DNA from: Flavobacterium sp. W4I14
GTDB lineage: Bacteria; Bacteroidota; Bacteroidia; Sphingobacteriales; Sphingobacteriaceae
Direction of reading: 5' to 3'
Assembly: GCA_030817875.1 (NCBI GenBank)
Contig: JAUSZU010000001.1
Coordinates: 806,001-870,000, forward strand
DNA: 64,000 bases
This document shows, piece after piece, positions 1-8,964 of the stretch; within the stretch, counting starts at the first letter, position 1, and each line of letters begins with the position of its first letter. Position numbers and translations under genes: made by a program. The notes beneath the pieces are model-generated. The model did no database searches. It was not told where the DNA came from and saw only the letters and a program-made list of their open reading frames with translations.

Positions 1-1305
1 AAGAAAGGCTTCGATTGCCTGATCAGTATTGTGGAGTGTTTCAACCGCAACTTTATTCAAAGCGGTGCTACCAAGATTGTGAATTGGTATGATATCGCAG
101 GTGTTTACCCCATCGAGCCTTATTCTGAAGACCCTGCTGCTGTACTGGCGCAATCTCCGTGGAGCGGGCATTATCAGGTACGCGAGGCTTTGTGGGGCTA
201 TGCTCATTACGGGCAATTCTCGAAAGTTGGATGGCAATACCTGAATGGGGGTAGTGTTAAGCTTAAAGGTGGTGGAACTTTAGTAACCTTAAAGTCGCCT
301 GAAAAGGAATACAGCATCATTATCGAAACAAAAAACGCAAAAGCTCCACAACAAATCCGTTTTCAGATCAGCGAGGGGTTGTCTCTAAAACAGCTTTGCG
401 TATGGCGTAGTAACGAGAAAGAGCATTTTGTACAGCAAGCTGGTATAAAACCAACAAAGGGCACATTTACACTTACCTTAGCGCCCAATTCTGTTTACTC
501 TCTTTCCACCACTACAGGGCAACAGAAAGGAAACTTTGCTAATATTCCCGATGCAAAGCCTTTCCCCTTTCCATATTATGAAACATTTGAGCAATATTCC
601 TCACCTAAAGTATGGGGGCATTTACCACGCTACACTGCTGATATTGTCGATGCCTTTGAAATCACAGAACGCCCGGATAAAAAAGGCAAGTGCCTGCGCC
701 AGGTTGTTCCAGAGGGAACCAACTCCTGGGGGCCAGATTGGCGGCCTTACAGTATTTTAGGTGATGCGCAGTGGAAGGACTATGAAGTAAGCGCTGATGT
801 CTATCTAAATGCAGGCGATAATGCAGGGGTTATGGGCAGGGTAAACCACGTCGGTACCGGGTATGGATTTATTCCAAAAGGCTATTACCTACAGCTTGAA
901 GATAATGGCAAATGCAGCATAATTATAACCAGGGGAAAAGAAGATAAAAAGGAACTTACCGGAGATGCTGAACAACAAGCAATTATCAAGAAACAAAACG
1001 ATGAAAGCGCAGGTGGAGAAAAGGTGCTTGGTGAAATACAACTTTCAAATATCAACCACAGCCAATGGCATAACCTGAAACTCCGATTCGAAGGATCTGT
1101 TATTAGCGCCTTCGTTGATGAAAAACAGGTACTACAAGTGACAGATAGTTTGTACACCCAGGGAATGGCAGGACTGATTGCTGGTGGTGGAAAAAAGCTC
1201 AGTACACCTTTTTACGATAATTTATTGATCAAGGGCAAAAATATTCCTATGCCAAAACCTTCTCTTGCAGCACCAGGACAACTGCCGATTTATATCGTTA
1301 AATAA
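1..1305 (+). CDS. GH59 galactocerebrosidase-like glycoside hydrolase, C-terminal part (5' end outside window)
   Basis: The frame is open back to base 1, so this is the 3' part of a larger gene; the GTG at 31 is only the first internal start-like codon. The early segment (NRNFIQSG, then SPWSGHY, then a QFSKVGWQYL stretch) matches the part of GH59 galactosylceramidases that follows the catalytic barrel. The last 220 residues look like the family's C-terminal lectin-like beta-sandwich (GVMGRVNHVG, LKLRFEGSVISAFVDEKQV). The two catalytic glutamates of GH59 would lie upstream of the window. In Bacteroidota such enzymes act on terminal beta-galactosides; the exact substrate cannot be read here. It is followed after 42 bp by a GH43 gene on the same strand, which suggests one operon. 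Confidence 0.8.
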   Translation, partial: KKGFDCLISIVECFNRNFIQSGATKIVNWYDIAGVYPIEPYSEDPAAVLAQSPWSGHYQVREALWGYAHYGQFSKVGWQYLNGGSVKLKGGGTLVTLKSPEKEYSIIIETKNAKAPQQIRFQISEGLSLKQLCVWRSNEKEHFVQQAGIKPTKGTFTLTLAPNSVYSLSTTTGQQKGNFANIPDAKPFPFPYYETFEQYSSPKVWGHLPRYTADIVDAFEITERPDKKGKCLRQVVPEGTNSWGPDWRPYSILGDAQWKDYEVSADVYLNAGDNAGVMGRVNHVGTGYGFIPKGYYLQLEDNGKCSIIITRGKEDKKELTGDAEQQAIIKKQNDESAGGEKVLGEIQLSNINHSQWHNLKLRFEGSVISAFVDEKQVLQVTDSLYTQGMAGLIAGGGKKLSTPFYDNLLIKGKNIPMPKPSLAAPGQLPIYIVK

Positions 1306-1347
1306 TGCTAAAATTAATTGCAATTATAATATACACAGACATTTAAA

Positions 1348-2706
1348 ATGACAATAAGTATCAAAAAGATAGTTTTACAGTTAACAGCTCTTTTTGCTGC
1401 AGCGAGCCTACAGGCTCAAAACCCGATTATACAAACCATTTATACAGCCGATCCGGCGCCGATGGTATATAAAGATACCGTTTACCTGTACACCGGGCAT
1501 GATGAAGATAAATCGACTGTGTTTGTGATGAAAAACTGGCACTGTTTCACATCTACCGATATGGTGAACTGGACAGATCGCGGATCGCCTCTGTCGGTTA
1601 AAACGTTCAACTGGGCGAAACAAGACGCCTGGGCTGGGCAATGCATTGCCAGGAATGGAAAGTTTTTCTGGTACGTACCTATGACTCATGAAACGATGGG
1701 AATGTCAATCGGGGTGGCTGTTTCTGATAGTCCTACAGGTCCGTTTAAAGATGCGCTTGGAAAACCACTGGTTCACAGCGGTTACGGAGATATCGACCCC
1801 ACAGTATTTATTGATGGCGATGGTCAGGCATATCTCTACTGGGGGAACCCTTATCTTAAATACGTAAAGTTGAATCCGGATATGATTTCTTACGCTGGCG
1901 AGGTAGTTACGGTGCCGTTGAATAAAGAAGGTTTTAATGTACGATTTAAAGATGTTGATAAAAGACCTTCAGCATATGAGGAAGCTCCATGGTTTTACAA
2001 GCGCAAAAACCTGTATTATATGCATTATGCCGCAGGAGGTGTGCCTGAACATTTGGCATATTCAACCAGTACAAGTCCTACCGGACCATGGGTTTACCGG
2101 GATACCACTATGCAGGTAATTGGCAAGGGAGGCGCTTTTACCAATCATCCAGGTGTGATCGTTTATAAAGGCAAATCATATTTATTCTATCATAACGGTG
2201 CATTACCAGGTGGCGGTGGTTTTACCCGTTCCGTTTGTGTAGATGAGTTTCAGTATAATCAGGATGGGAGCATTCCGCGGATAATTCCAACAACCGAAGG
2301 TGTAAAACCTGTTGAACATTTAAATCCATTTATCCGGCAGGAAGCGGAAACTATAGCCTGGGAGCAGGGAATTGAAACCGAACGCAGCAGCCATGCGGGA
2401 ATTTATGTAACAGAAATTAACAATGGCGATTTTATCAAAGTCCGAAGTGTTGATTTTAATAACGGAGCAAAAATATTTCAGGCAAATGTTTCATCGGCAT
2501 CAGGCGGTTTTATCGAAATACATATGGATAGCCTCGAAGGAGAACTATTGGGATCCTGTGAGGTTAAAAACACAGGAGGTTTGCAAAGTTGGACAACCGT
2601 TTCAACTAAAGTAAAGAAGACAAAGGGTGTTCACGATATCTACTTTGTTTTTAAAGGCAGTCAAGGCGATCTGTTCAATTTCAACTGGTGGAGATTCGAT
2701 AAATAA
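1348..2706 (+). CDS. GH43 family glycoside hydrolase with C-terminal CBM6-like domain
   Basis: A secreted five-bladed beta-propeller enzyme, probably an arabinofuranosidase or xylosidase. A signal peptide ends near residue 23 (SLQAQ). The three GH43 acidic residues are visible: D35 in TADPAP (base), D150 in DIDPTVF (pKa modulator) and E212 in EEAPWFYK (acid). Residues about 325-452 resemble a CBM6 beta-sandwich (RQEAETIAW at the start, FNWWRFDK at the end), which would bind xylan or arabinan chains. Length (452 aa) is normal for GH43 plus CBM6. It lies in a run of plus-strand CAZyme genes. The propeller is close in motif pattern to the GH43 at 51451. Substrate specificity is inferred only from family. 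Confidence 0.92.
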   Translation: MTISIKKIVLQLTALFAAASLQAQNPIIQTIYTADPAPMVYKDTVYLYTGHDEDKSTVFVMKNWHCFTSTDMVNWTDRGSPLSVKTFNWAKQDAWAGQCIARNGKFFWYVPMTHETMGMSIGVAVSDSPTGPFKDALGKPLVHSGYGDIDPTVFIDGDGQAYLYWGNPYLKYVKLNPDMISYAGEVVTVPLNKEGFNVRFKDVDKRPSAYEEAPWFYKRKNLYYMHYAAGGVPEHLAYSTSTSPTGPWVYRDTTMQVIGKGGAFTNHPGVIVYKGKSYLFYHNGALPGGGGFTRSVCVDEFQYNQDGSIPRIIPTTEGVKPVEHLNPFIRQEAETIAWEQGIETERSSHAGIYVTEINNGDFIKVRSVDFNNGAKIFQANVSSASGGFIEIHMDSLEGELLGSCEVKNTGGLQSWTTVSTKVKKTKGVHDIYFVFKGSQGDLFNFNWWRFDK

Positions 2707-2777
2707 GATCTTCCTTAAAGAATAATTAATCAACTGAAATAAACCCTTAATGGGTATTCGTTAGATAAAATAAAAAC

Positions 2778-4310
2778 ATGTTTAGAAAAAAAGTATTGTT
2801 AAGTACAGTCGTTGTTATGGCTTTTCTGGGAGGCAGAGAATTCGCAAAAGCTCAAACTATTGTAGAAAAACCAAAAGTAGTTAATGGAAGTTTGGCAGAA
2901 AAATTCGCAAATGTTTCGCCAAAACTTAGCTCCAATAATGCCAATCCTTTATTAGATTTTATGTTTACGGCAGATCCAACAGCCGTAGAATACAATGGAA
3001 GAATTTATGTGTACGGCACAAATGATCATCAACAGTATGAGCATGTTGGAAAAGATGGGAAAAATTCATATGAGCATATCCGTACACTGGTGATGATGTC
3101 TTCCGATGATATGGTTAACTGGACCTACCATGGTCTCATCAATACTGCCGGGCTGGCACCATGGAGCCAGAATTCCTGGGCGCCTTCCATTACATCCAGA
3201 AAGGAAGCAGATGGCAAGACGCACTTCTATCTGTATTACTCCAATAGTGGTATTGGTACAGCCATGCTTACTTCCACCTCTCCGGTTGGCCCATGGAAAG
3301 ACCCATTGGGAAAGAACATAATCGATCGTTCTGTTCCCGGTGTGGATGTTGATGCTCCATTCGATCCAGGGGTTGTGATTGACGACCAGGGAACAGGCTG
3401 GTTGACTTTTGGAGGCGGATCGCCTAAAACGAAATATATGCCGGATAATGCCAGAATCGTTAAATTGGGAAAAGATATGATCAGTTTGGCCAGCGATGTT
3501 GCTAAAATACCCGCCCCTTATTTTTTCGAGGCAAGTGATCTTAACTTTATCAACGGAACCTGGGTTTATACCTATAATACAAACTGGGAAGAACGCACAG
3601 AATGGCCTTATAGCAATATTGATAAACCAACCAAATGCAACATGTCTTATATGACGAGTAAAACACCCTTAAGTCCCGACAGTTGGAAGTATCGCGATAA
3701 TTATTTTAAGAATACTGGCGAGGTTAACGTGGGCCCCTGGACGAACAATCACACCCACCTGTTCAAGTTTAAAGGGAAATATTATATTACCTACCATGCC
3801 ATGTATTTACAGGATTATTTTGGCACCAAAGGTGGTTTCCGTAATGTAGGTATCGAAGAAATGCAGGTGGATGAAAAGAATGTGAATTTTCAAATGGGCA
3901 AAGCAACCTTTAAAGGTCCGTCACAACTTAATCCATTAAATCCATTCGTTCTTCAGCAGGCAGAAACCACAGCAGGTACTTCGGGTCAAGTCCAGTTCGA
4001 AGCTGTTGATAATCCTGGCAATATGGTTGCCAAAGGAAAAGCAGATCAACAATGTATCATGGTGCGTGGAGCCGATTTCAGCAAACAGATTCCCGCCAAA
4101 TTCGAAGCCAGGGTAAAAGGAAAAGGCAAAATTGATGTTTATGTCAATAATCTTAAAGGGACTCCTCTTGTTTCCCTTACATGTGATGAGAAGGAATGGA
4201 CTACGCTATCGAAAAAAATAGACCTGAAAATAGATAAAGGGGTAGATAATATCTATTTTGTATTTAATGGAGAGGATTTTTTGTTTGATGAATGGAAATT
4301 CATCCGTTAA
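2778..4310 (+). CDS. GH43 family glycoside hydrolase with C-terminal CBM6-like domain (second copy, different subgroup)
   Basis: Another secreted GH43 propeller of 510 aa with an N-terminal signal peptide (to about residue 25, EFAKAQ). The catalytic triad is recognisable as D66 (MFTADPTA), D196 (PFDPGVVID) and E251 (YFFEASD). The insert after the first blade and the GGGSPKTKYMP segment set it apart from the GH43 just upstream, so it belongs to a different subfamily. The last 120 residues (QQAETTAGTSG to FLFDEWKFIR) form a CBM6-like domain. It follows the previous gene by 71 bp and probably shares its transcript. Likely role: arabinofuranosidase or xylosidase on the same polymer. Confidence 0.92.
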   Translation: MFRKKVLLSTVVVMAFLGGREFAKAQTIVEKPKVVNGSLAEKFANVSPKLSSNNANPLLDFMFTADPTAVEYNGRIYVYGTNDHQQYEHVGKDGKNSYEHIRTLVMMSSDDMVNWTYHGLINTAGLAPWSQNSWAPSITSRKEADGKTHFYLYYSNSGIGTAMLTSTSPVGPWKDPLGKNIIDRSVPGVDVDAPFDPGVVIDDQGTGWLTFGGGSPKTKYMPDNARIVKLGKDMISLASDVAKIPAPYFFEASDLNFINGTWVYTYNTNWEERTEWPYSNIDKPTKCNMSYMTSKTPLSPDSWKYRDNYFKNTGEVNVGPWTNNHTHLFKFKGKYYITYHAMYLQDYFGTKGGFRNVGIEEMQVDEKNVNFQMGKATFKGPSQLNPLNPFVLQQAETTAGTSGQVQFEAVDNPGNMVAKGKADQQCIMVRGADFSKQIPAKFEARVKGKGKIDVYVNNLKGTPLVSLTCDEKEWTTLSKKIDLKIDKGVDNIYFVFNGEDFLFDEWKFIR

Positions 4311-4465
4311 TTCTCCAATATTAAAAATAATCCTTTGTGATAAATTAAGCATTTTGCACCTGTAAAAGCAAGTTATATCAAATTACCTGCGCTACATCAT
4401 ACAGAAGGTGCCAATAGCCGGGTATGCAGAAATTGATATAATTACGCCGTAACAGATCTTTAAAT

Positions 4466-6826
4466 ATGATGAGAAATAGCTATTATGCAATTTTTGTTGC
4501 TGTTTTATTAAGTCTAAACGTTCAGGCACAGGTAAACTATTTTGTTTCTCCTGCCGGAAATGATGCCAACTCAGGAACACTGGTTAAACCATTTGCTACG
4601 ATTACCAGAGCACTGGCTGAAGCACGTAAAACAAAGGGGAATGTGGTGGTCAACCTGCTTAAAGGCAATTATTATCTCGATAAACCCATTGTCTTTACAG
4701 CTGAAGACTCCCGGAATGGAGAAAAAACACTTACGGTGAAAAGTTTTAAAGACGAGAAAGTAACAATCAGCGGGAGTATCCCGTTGGTTTTGCAATGGGA
4801 AGTGTATAAAAATGGTATCTGGAAAGCCAAAGTAACTCAGCGCCTCATCTTTGATGAGTTATTTGTAAATGGGCAATTGCAGAAAATGGCCCGATATCCA
4901 AATTATGATGCTACTGCTCAATATTTTGGTGGAACAGCATCAGATGTACTTTCGAAAGAGCGGGTAGCAAAATGGCACTCGCCAGAAGGAGGTTATGTGC
5001 ACGCATTACATAGCTCCCTATGGGGCGATTTTCATTACCTCATCACGGGGAAGAATGATAAGGGCGACCTCACGCTCGAAGGTGGCTGGCAGAACAACCG
5101 CCGTATGCCTATGCATGATAAATACCGTTTTGTTGAAAATATTTTCGAGGAGCTGGATACCGTTGGCGAATGGTATTACGACAAGAAATTGCAAACACTG
5201 TATTTCTATCCTCCCAAAAACTTAAATATAAAAACGGCAAGGCTCGAAACCCCGCAGGTTGCACATTTATTTGAATTTAAAGGATCCGAGGAGCAGCCTG
5301 TAAAGAATATCAATATCGAGGGGCTAACCTTTACGCAAACGCTGCGAACCTTTATGCAGAATAAGGAGCCATTATTGCGCAGCGACTGGACCATTTACCG
5401 TGGTGCTGCTGTAGTTTATGATGGTGCCGTAAACTGTTCGCTTAAAAACTGTACGCTCACTAACCTGGGTGGGAATGCCGTTTTCTTCAATAACTTCAAT
5501 AAGAACTGTGAAGTATCGGGCTGTCAGGTTTCCGACATCGGAGCAAGTGCTATCTGTTTTGTAGGCGATCCTAGTGCTGTGCGTTCTCCAAGTTTCGAGT
5601 ATCACCAATATGTAGCACTTGCAGATCTTGACCGTACACCTGGCCCGCTGACCAATAATTATCCGGCAGAATGCAGCGTGTACAATAACCTGATGTTTAA
5701 CCTTGGTCAGATAGAAAAACAATCGGCAGGAGTAGAGCTGTCGATGTGCCAGAGTATTACAGTAAGTCATAATACCATTTATGATGTGCCCCGGGCCGGT
5801 ATAAATGTGAGTGAAGGTACCTGGGGAGGTCATGTTATTGAATATAATGATGTTTTTAATACCGTAAAGGAAAGCGGCGATCATGGTTCGTTTAATTCAT
5901 GGGGGCGCGACCGCTACTGGCATCCGGATAAGAAGGTACTCGATTCTATAGTTCTGAACAATTTTGACCTCACCATGCTCGATGTAATTAAACCGATCAC
6001 TATACGCAATAACCGTATGCGCTGCGACCACGGTTGGGATATTGACCTTGATGACGGTTCGAGCAATTATATCATTAAAAATAACCTATGCCTGAATGGC
6101 GGAATAAAGCTTCGTGAAGGTGTAAACCGTGTGGTAGAAAACAACATCATGATCAATAATACCTTCCATCCCCATGTCTGGTTTAAAAACAGTAATGATG
6201 TTTTTCGACACAATATCGTTTTGTCAGCTTATCAACCCATTGATGTAAAGGTTTGGGGCAAAGAAATAGATTACAATATTTTTCCTGACCTGGTTTCCCT
6301 TAAAGCCGCACAGGATAGGGGTACAGACAAAAATTCGGTATACAGTCAGCTACTTTTTGTAGATCCCGACAAAGGAGATTTTCGTGTAAGGGAGGGTTCT
6401 GTTGCATTTTCTGTAGGGTTCAGGAACTTTGATATGGATAGTTTTGGTGTCGTTTCACCAAGACTGAAAGCTTTGGCCAAAAAGGTATCCATACCATCCA
6501 TCCTTACCTCCAATCAGTCAGGCAGCGATAAAATTATTGACTTTATGGGGGCTAAGGTGAAAAATCTGACCACTTTGGGCGAACGTTCTGCGACCGGAAT
6601 GGGCGATACCCAGGGCGTATTGGTGCTGGAAGTACCTGCCAGATCAGCCGTTTTTAAATACCTGCAGGCAAACGATGTAATCTTATCATTCAATTCCAAA
6701 AAAATAAGAACAGTAAGTGATCTGCTTCAGGCGCAAAAAACCGCAACCGATACGAATACAGAGGTGGTTGTTTTCCGGAACCAGCATGAAGTGAAAATAC
6801 CGATAACACTTGTAGGGAAGAGATGA
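4466..6826 (+). CDS. Secreted right-handed beta-helix protein with C-terminal PDZ domain, probable glycoside hydrolase
   Basis: The protein has a signal peptide (cleavage near VQAQ, residue 22), then an opening typical of pectate-lyase-fold proteins (YFVSPAGNDANSGT followed by PFATITRAL). The middle (residues about 270-650) is made of repeated short beta strands with asparagine ladders (KNCTLTNLGG, SHNTIYDVP, IKNNLCLNGG), the mark of a right-handed parallel beta-helix. A GDHGSFNSWGRDR segment is a conserved block in secreted CAZyme-like helices of this phylum, including GH141-type proteins, so a hydrolase acting on xylan or fucosylated side chains is possible. Residues about 695-786 look like a PDZ domain (GVLVLEVPARSAVFKYLQAN, then ILSF). 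The exact GH family is not settled. Confidence 0.75.
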   Translation: MMRNSYYAIFVAVLLSLNVQAQVNYFVSPAGNDANSGTLVKPFATITRALAEARKTKGNVVVNLLKGNYYLDKPIVFTAEDSRNGEKTLTVKSFKDEKVTISGSIPLVLQWEVYKNGIWKAKVTQRLIFDELFVNGQLQKMARYPNYDATAQYFGGTASDVLSKERVAKWHSPEGGYVHALHSSLWGDFHYLITGKNDKGDLTLEGGWQNNRRMPMHDKYRFVENIFEELDTVGEWYYDKKLQTLYFYPPKNLNIKTARLETPQVAHLFEFKGSEEQPVKNINIEGLTFTQTLRTFMQNKEPLLRSDWTIYRGAAVVYDGAVNCSLKNCTLTNLGGNAVFFNNFNKNCEVSGCQVSDIGASAICFVGDPSAVRSPSFEYHQYVALADLDRTPGPLTNNYPAECSVYNNLMFNLGQIEKQSAGVELSMCQSITVSHNTIYDVPRAGINVSEGTWGGHVIEYNDVFNTVKESGDHGSFNSWGRDRYWHPDKKVLDSIVLNNFDLTMLDVIKPITIRNNRMRCDHGWDIDLDDGSSNYIIKNNLCLNGGIKLREGVNRVVENNIMINNTFHPHVWFKNSNDVFRHNIVLSAYQPIDVKVWGKEIDYNIFPDLVSLKAAQDRGTDKNSVYSQLLFVDPDKGDFRVREGSVAFSVGFRNFDMDSFGVVSPRLKALAKKVSIPSILTSNQSGSDKIIDFMGAKVKNLTTLGERSATGMGDTQGVLVLEVPARSAVFKYLQANDVILSFNSKKIRTVSDLLQAQKTATDTNTEVVVFRNQHEVKIPITLVGKR

Positions 6827-6848
6827 TTATAGAAGTATAAATAATTTT

Positions 6849-8777
6849 ATGAACCAAATATTAGGGGAAATGATAGCAGGCAGAACCTTAGGTTATCTGT
6901 TTAAGGATAGTTTGCGGAGGAATAATCCCCTTTGCTACACCTATTTAAGCGGTAAAAGTTTAACCATCCTGTTTTTGCTTTTGATAAACTTCACGCTGGG
7001 AAATGCCCAAAGCAGGGCTAAGCTCATCGCTTTCCAGGCAAAGGATGTGAAATTAAATGCGTCTTGGATCCTTGAAAGAGAGGCCTTAAATACCACTTAT
7101 ATCGGTTCTCTGGATGCCGATCAATTGCTTCATAATTTTAGGGTAAATGCCGGACTTCCATCTACGGCAAAGGCGTTAGAGGGTTGGGAAAGTCCCAATG
7201 TCGGCTTACGTGGTCATTTTGTTGGCCACTATCTTTCGGCTGTCTCGATGTTGATTGAAAGGTATCATGAACCCGTTCTCTCCAAAAGGCTCGAATATAT
7301 GGTCACTGAACTTGCCAAATGCCAGCAAGCCCTTGGTAGGGGGTATCTCAGCGCATTTCCCGAATCTGATTTTGAGAAACTGGAGACAAAATTTACTGGA
7401 GTCTGGGCTCCTTATTATACCTATCATAAAGTGATGCAGGGGCTTTTAGATGTTTACATGCGCACTGGTAACCAAAAAGCACTGGAGATCGTTAATGGTA
7501 TGGCAGGATACGTAAAATTCAGGATGTCATGGCTTGATAATCAAACCATTGAAAGAATGCTTTATACCGTAGCGGCGAACCCCGAAAATGAACCTGGGGC
7601 GATGAACGAGGTATTATACAAGTTATATAGGATTACAAAGAATCCAATGCATTTTGAGCTGGCAAAGTTATTTGACAGAGATTGGTTTCTGCACCCGCTT
7701 TCCCAAAATCACGACATTCTGAGCGACCTGCATGCCAATACCCATTTGGTTTTGGTTAATGGCTTTGCTCAACGGTATATGCTCACCGGTGAGCAAGCAT
7801 ACCACGATGCGGTACTGAATTTTTGGAATATTCTTGAGCATGACCATACTTATGTCAATGGATCCAGTAGTGGTCCGCGCCCTAATGTAACTACGCCAAC
7901 TTCGCTCTCTGCAGAACATTGGGGGCTGCCAGGGCACTTGAGCAACACGATGACGAAAGAAATTGCTGAATCATGTGTTACCCATAATACCCAAAAGCTT
8001 ACCGCGGAGCTGTTTACGTGGACAGGGAAACCAACATATGCCGATGCTTTTATGAATGCTTTTTATAATGCAGTACTGCCTACCCAGAATGACCAGAATG
8101 GAACTTGCGTCTACCACCTTCCGCTTGGTTCACCAAGAACAAAAGCTTTTTTAAAGGATAACGATTTTCGCTGCTGTAATGGAACAGCAATAGAAGCATT
8201 TGCAGGTCTTCATGCCAATATTTATTTCAGGGATTCATCAAGCCTTTGGATCAATCAATATATCCCTTCCCAGCTCAACTGGAAAGAAAAAAAGCTTATC
8301 CTTAGCCAAACGGGTAACTTTCCCAAAGACAAGGAGGTTTTGTTTTCTTTTTCAGCTAAAAAGGATATCCGCTTAGCCGTAAACTTATTTGTCCCCTCAT
8401 GGGCAAATGAGCTGAAGATTTATGTGAATGGGCGCTTGCAATCCCAAACTGCTGTTCCAAATTCTTTTGTGCGGTTGGATAGGATATGGAGCAACAAGGA
8501 TCAGATTAAATTGGTATTTGATTATCGCTTTAGAATTGAGCGCATGCAGGATGACATCAACAAAGTTGCTTTTTTTTATGGGCCTACACTATTGGCTTTC
8601 GACACGGATACCGAACTCGCATTGAGGAGCAAACCTGAGCAATTATTAACAAACCTATCCATAATTGATTCTGCATCTTTCCAATTGAAGGATGGTAAGC
8701 ATGTTTATACATTACGACCTTTTTATGGCATAAGCAATACACCCTATGGTGTTTATGCATCGATTAGGGAATATTGA
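6849..8777 (+). CDS. GH127-type (DUF1680) beta-L-arabinofuranosidase
   Basis: A DUF1680 alpha/alpha-barrel enzyme. The metal- and nucleophile-bearing residues known from GH127 HypBA1 can be matched: E374 and C376 in ESC, and the adjacent pair C442-C443 in CCNGT. The pair includes the catalytic cysteine, and the four residues bind zinc. The N-terminal region carries the family block GLRGHFVGHYLSAV. A hydrophobic segment at residues 36-54, ending in LGNAQ, is a likely signal peptide; the start at 6849 leaves an unusually long stretch before it, so translation may begin further in. The gene follows the beta-helix gene by 22 bp. Expected reaction: release of beta-L-arabinofuranose from oligosaccharides. 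Confidence 0.85.
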   Translation: MNQILGEMIAGRTLGYLFKDSLRRNNPLCYTYLSGKSLTILFLLLINFTLGNAQSRAKLIAFQAKDVKLNASWILEREALNTTYIGSLDADQLLHNFRVNAGLPSTAKALEGWESPNVGLRGHFVGHYLSAVSMLIERYHEPVLSKRLEYMVTELAKCQQALGRGYLSAFPESDFEKLETKFTGVWAPYYTYHKVMQGLLDVYMRTGNQKALEIVNGMAGYVKFRMSWLDNQTIERMLYTVAANPENEPGAMNEVLYKLYRITKNPMHFELAKLFDRDWFLHPLSQNHDILSDLHANTHLVLVNGFAQRYMLTGEQAYHDAVLNFWNILEHDHTYVNGSSSGPRPNVTTPTSLSAEHWGLPGHLSNTMTKEIAESCVTHNTQKLTAELFTWTGKPTYADAFMNAFYNAVLPTQNDQNGTCVYHLPLGSPRTKAFLKDNDFRCCNGTAIEAFAGLHANIYFRDSSSLWINQYIPSQLNWKEKKLILSQTGNFPKDKEVLFSFSAKKDIRLAVNLFVPSWANELKIYVNGRLQSQTAVPNSFVRLDRIWSNKDQIKLVFDYRFRIERMQDDINKVAFFYGPTLLAFDTDTELALRSKPEQLLTNLSIIDSASFQLKDGKHVYTLRPFYGISNTPYGVYASIREY

Positions 8778-8964
8778 CCATTTAATGGTTAGTGATTTAG
8801 GCACCTTTATGCATGCTGCTTACTTACAATTTTCGTCTTTACTAAAAAATATCAAAATATAAGCGTAGCTTGGTTATGTCAATATTAAACAGCCGTTTTA
8901 TAACCAAATTTTATTTCAAATTAATTATTTGAAGGTGATAATGCCTCTGTATTGAGTAGAATAT

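Noticed and set aside
5372..5884. 170-residue minus-strand frame
   Set aside because: It lies wholly inside the beta-helix gene on the other strand, and the product has no recognisable domain.
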